Below are positions 61,008 through 64,000 of a stretch of 64,000 bases of DNA, piece after piece. The position numbers and the translations under genes are program-made. The DNA is from Deinococcus aquaticus. GTDB taxonomy: Bacteria; Deinococcota; Deinococci; Deinococcales; Deinococcaceae. The number at the start of each line of letters is the position of its first letter. Position 1 is the first letter of the stretch. The notes below the pieces were generated by a model. It had not been told where the DNA came from and did not search any database. It saw nothing but the letters and a program-made list of their open reading frames with translations. Location: the NCBI RefSeq assembly GCF_028622095.1, contig NZ_CP115165.1, positions 1,609,501 to 1,673,500 on the forward strand, given 5' to 3'.

Positions 61008-61847
61008 TCAGCGCGCGCCGAAGTCCTGCACCCAGTAGTGCTTGTAGGTGCTGGTGCTCGTGTAGGCGTACCCGACGCCGAGTTCCTTGAACGCGGGATT
61101 CATGATGTTCTTGCAGTGGCCCTCGCTGGTCAGCCAGCCGGCGACGACCTGCGCGGCGGTGGCCTGCCCGGCGGCGATGTTTTCGCCCCAGGTGCGGTAG
61201 GCGTACCCGGCGGCGGCGATGCGCTGCGCGGCGGTGCGGCCGTCCTTGCTGGTGTGGCTGAAGTAGTTCTGGGCGGCCATGTCGGCGGCGTGCCCCTGCG
61301 CGGCCTGCCCAAGTTGGGCGTTCAGGGTCAGGGCGGGCGCGGCGGCGTATGGCGTCGCGCCGCAGGTGCGTGCCTGGGTGCGGGCGGCGTTCACGAGGTC
61401 CAGGACCTGCTGCGCGAATCCCGTGGCGGGCGCGGGGGCCGGTGTCGGGGACGGGCTGGGCGCGGTGATGGCGCCGCTGACGGTCAGCGGGAAGTCGATG
61501 AAGGCCGCCGCGTTGCTGGTCAGGGCGGCGCGGACGGTGGCGTTCCCGCTGCCCACGGGCGTGACCAGTCCGGTCTGCGTGACGGTGGCGACTGCCGCGT
61601 TGCTGGTGGTCCACACGAGCTGGCCGGCCGTGGGGGCGCGGCCGCCGACCGTGACGGTCAGTTGCTGTGGCTGCCCCAGCGTGAGCGTGACGGGACTGGC
61701 GACGCCCTGCGGGGCGAGCGTATCGCTGATGGTGCCGGCCGTGTCGGTCGGCGCGGCGGGGCTGCTGGGACTGCCGGTGCCGCCGCAGGCGCTGAGGGTC
61801 AGGATCAGCAGGGCGACACCAGCGCCGCGCAGGGGTTGTGGAAGCAT
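61008..61847 (-). CDS. CAP/SCP-domain lipoprotein with BIG2-like domain
   Basis: 279 residues. The lipobox L-S-A-C puts the lipidated Cys near residue 21. A Big2-like segment follows (Q-L-V-W-T-T-S-N-A-A-V-A-T-V, G-S-G-N-A-T-V-R-A, about 55-120) and a Pro/Ser linker. The C-terminal ~130 residues are a CAP domain: A-A-Q-N-Y-F-S-H-T-S, W-G-E-N-I-A-A-G and G-H-C-K-N-I-M-N-P. CAP proteins bind lipids or act outside the cell; function here is unknown. TCTAAT six bases before ATG 61847 may be a leaderless promoter. Confidence 0.88.
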   Translation of the reverse strand: MLPQPLRGAGVALLILTLSACGGTGSPSSPAAPTDTAGTISDTLAPQGVASPVTLTLGQPQQLTVTVGGRAPTAGQLVWTTSNAAVATVTQTGLVTPVGSGNATVRAALTSNAAAFIDFPLTVSGAITAPSPSPTPAPAPATGFAQQVLDLVNAARTQARTCGATPYAAAPALTLNAQLGQAAQGHAADMAAQNYFSHTSKDGRTAAQRIAAAGYAYRTWGENIAAGQATAAQVVAGWLTSEGHCKNIMNPAFKELGVGYAYTSTSTYKHYWVQDFGAR

Positions 61848-61999
61848 GAGCGCATTAGAACGTGCCGAAGTCTCTTTACCATGAGGAAATCTTTCTCATT
61901 TCTCATGTCTGCTTAGACAGGCTGCCGGTGGGCGGAAAGCCTGCCTTTGCGGGAATTCTCACACGAGGGTTTTCTCATGACTTTCAAATGGAAAGCCGG
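61848..61999. other. Gene-free interval, 152 bases
   Basis: Less GC-rich than its surroundings, with TCTTTCTCATTTCTCATGT and ATTCTCACACGAGGGTTTTCTCATGA motifs (repeated TTCTCAT). It presumably holds the promoter of the CAP lipoprotein gene at its left edge. No gene seen. Confidence 0.4.
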
Positions 62000-62692
62000 T
62001 CAGTTGTGGTTCTCATGCTCGCCGGTCAGCAGGCCGTACGTCACGGGCTCTTGCCTGCCCAGGCCCGCCCACCCGTCCGGAACCGTCACGCGCAACCCGT
62101 CCCCCAGTGCCGCCGCCGCGTCCAGCAGCGCCGCGCCCGCACTGGCATCCAGCGCGCCCCACAGATGCGCCGCGCCGCCCGCCCCGCGCGCCTGCCACAG
62201 CAGCGACCCTGCGGCCTGCCCGTCCCGGTACGCCATCAGCAGCGCGAAGGCCCCGGCGGCGGCCTCCAGCGGCCCCGCCAGTTGCCGCGCCAGTCCCGCC
62301 GCCCACTCCGGCGTGCCGTGCGCCGCGCACAGCGCCCCCGCCCACGCGCTCAGGTGCAGGCGGCCCACCTGCTCGACCACCACCGAGGCGTCAGGCGGGT
62401 CCGGTTCACCGACCCAGTCGCCCACCCACACCCGCGCCACCGGCTGCACCGCCAGCCCCGCCGGGGCATCCGCGCCCGCCCACGCCACCAGCGGCGGCAG
62501 CCCCTGCCCCTCATGCCAGTCCTGCACGGCCCGCAGGTCCACGTCACCCACATCACCCGGCAGGAACGTCGCATTCAGCGCCAGCACATTCACGCCCGGC
62601 GTCAGCAGCGTCACTGCGCCCCCCTGCTCCCGCTGCACCACTGACAGCGGCGCGTGAAACTCGATCAGATCAGCCAGGGCAGAGGGCAGCAC
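62000..62692 (-). CDS. Uncharacterised protein, 230 residues (possible GNAT-like)
   Basis: No family recognised with confidence. Begins M-L-P-S-A-L-A-D-L-I-E-F-H. The centre, with V-V-E-Q-V-G-R-L-H-L-S-A-W, and the later F-A-L-L-M-A-Y-R-D-G-Q-A-A-G-S-L-L resemble the beta-strand/acetyl-CoA region of GNAT enzymes, and H-L-W-G-A-L lies close to it. No signal peptide. GTG 62692 is the apparent start, with TACCCT six bases upstream, so probably leaderless. Confidence 0.65.
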   Translation of the reverse strand: MLPSALADLIEFHAPLSVVQREQGGAVTLLTPGVNVLALNATFLPGDVGDVDLRAVQDWHEGQGLPPLVAWAGADAPAGLAVQPVARVWVGDWVGEPDPPDASVVVEQVGRLHLSAWAGALCAAHGTPEWAAGLARQLAGPLEAAAGAFALLMAYRDGQAAGSLLWQARGAGGAAHLWGALDASAGAALLDAAAALGDGLRVTVPDGWAGLGRQEPVTYGLLTGEHENHN

Positions 62693-62704
62693 CCCACCAG
62701 GGTA

Positions 62705-62790
62705 ATAGGAAGCAGGCAGCAGGAAATGGGGAGCGGATGGGACGCCCGCCCCGATCCACTCCCCGCTGTCTGTGCTTCGCCTGCTGTCTC
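62705..62790. repeat. Imperfect hairpin spacer
   Basis: GGGGAGCGGAT pairs with ATCCACTCCCC around GGGACGCCCGCCCCG; outer arms GCAGGC and GCCTGC also pair. Same style as 60398-60455 and the nuo spacers. Confidence 0.55.
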
Positions 62791-62926
62791 ATACGGATTC
62801 CGTCTGTTTCGTTGACAGATCGGAACACCACCGATCTGCCAACTCCACGCCCGGAACCCGTTCCGCTCCCACTCGCATCCGCTCGGATTGAAGGAGCTTT
62901 GCAGCCCCTTCAATCGGAGTCCGTAT
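62791..62926 (+). repeat. Dispersed ~135 bp repeat, copy F
   Basis: Begins ATACGGATTCCG and ends AATCGGAGTCCGTAT. The end coincides with the stop codon of the leftward ChlI-like gene, whose TGA reads into TACGGACTCCG. Has TGTTTCGTTGAC, GCCAACTCCACG and a TTGAAGG / CCTTCAA stem with TTTGCAG. Confidence 0.9.
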
Positions 62927-64000
62927 CAGTTCCAGCGGCCGCCGCGCTGCTGGCGCGTTTCGGCTTCCGGCGCGGCATACAGTTCCTCGGCGCGCGAGAG
63001 TTTCTTGCGGCCGTACAGGCCTTCCAGGATGAACTCGGCGGCACTGACGCGCACGGCGTCGTCGCTGCTCGCGGCGACCTCGGCGGCCAGATCACTCAGG
63101 CCTGGCACTTCCCCGGCGGCTTTCAGCGCGGCGGCGCTGTCCCCACCCTGCGGGAAGCGGAACACATTCCCAGCCTCGAACCATTTCTCTAGGTCGCGGG
63201 TGTTCGCGCTGCCGTAGTTGCGGGCGTACGTGGCCCCGGCCGCCTTGCGGATCACGTCCCGGGCGACCTGATCGGCGCCCTTGAGTTCACCCTCGTACTC
63301 CAGTTCCATCTTGCCCGTGATGGCCGGCAGGCCCGCGTACACGTCACTGACGCGCACGACCGGGGCGTCCCCGGCCACGAGGCTGCGGCGTTCGGCGTTC
63401 GCGGCGGCGACCTCCATCAGCGAGATCGGCAGACGCTGCGACACGCCGCTCAGTTTGTCCACGCGGCCGTCCTCGCGCGCCTGGAACGCGATCTCCTCGA
63501 TCAGTTCCGCGATGAACGGCGGCACGATCACACCCTCGGCCCGCGCGGCCTCCTGCGCCGTGATGTCCATGCCCAGGCGCACGTCGGTCGGGTAGTGCGT
63601 GCGGATCTCGCTGCCGATGCGGTCCTTGAGCGGCGTGACGATCTTCCCGCGCGCCGTGTAATCCTCGGGGTTCGCGCTGAAGACCAGCATCACGTCCAGT
63701 TCCAGCCGGACGGGGTAGCCCTTGATCTGCACGTCCCCCTCCTGAAGGATGTTGAACAGCGCCACCTGCACCTTCGGGGACAGGTCCGCCAGTTCGTTCA
63801 CCGCGAAGATCCCCCGGTTAGCGCGCGGCAGCAGCCCGAAGTGCATGCTTCTCACGTCGCCCAGGCTGGTGCCCAGACGCGCCGCCTTGATGGGGTCCAC
63901 GTCGCCCACGAGGTCCGCGACCGTCACGTCCGGCGTCGCCAGTTTCTCCACGTACCGGTCGGCGCGTGGGAGCCAGCGGATCGGCAGGTCCATCCCATGC
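62926..64000 (-). CDS. ChlI/MoxR-type AAA+ ATPase, C-terminal part (5' end outside window)
   Basis: At least 355 residues on the minus strand, running off the right edge. The frame is open past the internal ATG at 63993, so the true start and Walker A motif lie outside. Visible: [13 protein letters not shown] (Walker B region), [17 protein letters not shown], and [14 protein letters not shown] (sensor 1), then K-D-R-I-G-S-E-I-R. These match magnesium-chelatase subunit I-like ATPases. A C-terminal ~100 residues are helical. In bacteria without chlorophyll these usually work with a VWA-domain protein; none is in the window. Confidence 0.88.
   Translation of the reverse strand, partial: HGMDLPIRWLPRADRYVEKLATPDVTVADLVGDVDPIKAARLGTSLGDVRSMHFGLLPRANRGIFAVNELADLSPKVQVALFNILQEGDVQIKGYPVRLELDVMLVFSANPEDYTARGKIVTPLKDRIGSEIRTHYPTDVRLGMDITAQEAARAEGVIVPPFIAELIEEIAFQAREDGRVDKLSGVSQRLPISLMEVAAANAERRSLVAGDAPVVRVSDVYAGLPAITGKMELEYEGELKGADQVARDVIRKAAGATYARNYGSANTRDLEKWFEAGNVFRFPQGGDSAAALKAAGEVPGLSDLAAEVAASSDDAVRVSAAEFILEGLYGRKKLSRAEELYAAPEAETRQQRGGRWN

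Overview
This window is chromosomal DNA from a member of the Deinococcus genus. It has high GC throughout, dense coding, and a complete 14-gene respiratory complex I operon. Many genes carry a TANNNT -10 element only 6-7 bases before the start codon, the leaderless-mRNA arrangement reported for Deinococcus. A family of roughly 135 bp dispersed repeats with terminal inverted repeats is also typical of the genus. The species is not determined.

Layout: positions 1-374 hold the end of a sensor histidine kinase. Positions 753-15912 hold nuoABCDEFGHIJKLMN, mostly coupled by 1-17 base overlaps but interrupted by hairpin-rich spacers (A/B, F/G, I/J) and one dispersed repeat (H/I). From 16 to 26.5 kb come a CHASE2-GGDEF protein with a FecR-like partner, a divergent ABC-F ATPase, a DUF1540 protein, TelA, an acetyltransferase, a BsuPI-like secreted protein and a beta-lactamase-fold protein with duplicated N-terminal domains. 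gatC-serS follows, then a trypsin-like protease fused to endonuclease I (28160-30127), DinB, small unknown genes, comF, and DUF1684 with an S4 protein. A three-gene secreted operon (33928-36067) pairs a cohesin-like lipoprotein with a dockerin protein.

Further on are an M16C peptidase, a Tat-exported metallo-beta-lactamase-fold protein, a degenerate GGDEF-EAL protein, a YlmH-like S4 protein, zapE, dnaG, and cupin/PfpI/NAD-dependent reductase genes. Positions 50450-52692 form an AT-rich acquired island carrying an ATPase + HNH pair of the Septu (PtuAB) type, inserted next to the 3' end of gcvP. The glycine cleavage genes gcvT-gcvH-gcvP run leftward. They are followed by a 2'-5' RNA ligase family protein, an SDR, an acyl-CoA carboxylase beta subunit, msrB, a CAP-domain lipoprotein, an unknown protein, and the start-truncated C-terminal part of a ChlI-like AAA+ protein.

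The strongest candidates for new biology are the cytosolic protease-nuclease fusion with a palindromic promoter site, the Septu-type island, the cohesin/dockerin operon, and apparent non-canonical start codons (CTG for comF, possibly ATC for nuoA). A duplicated upstream segment shared by the cupin and PfpI genes, the stop-codon-abutting repeats, and a 12 bp perfect palindrome at the gcvT promoter are also worth checking. All assignments come from reading motifs; no database search was possible.
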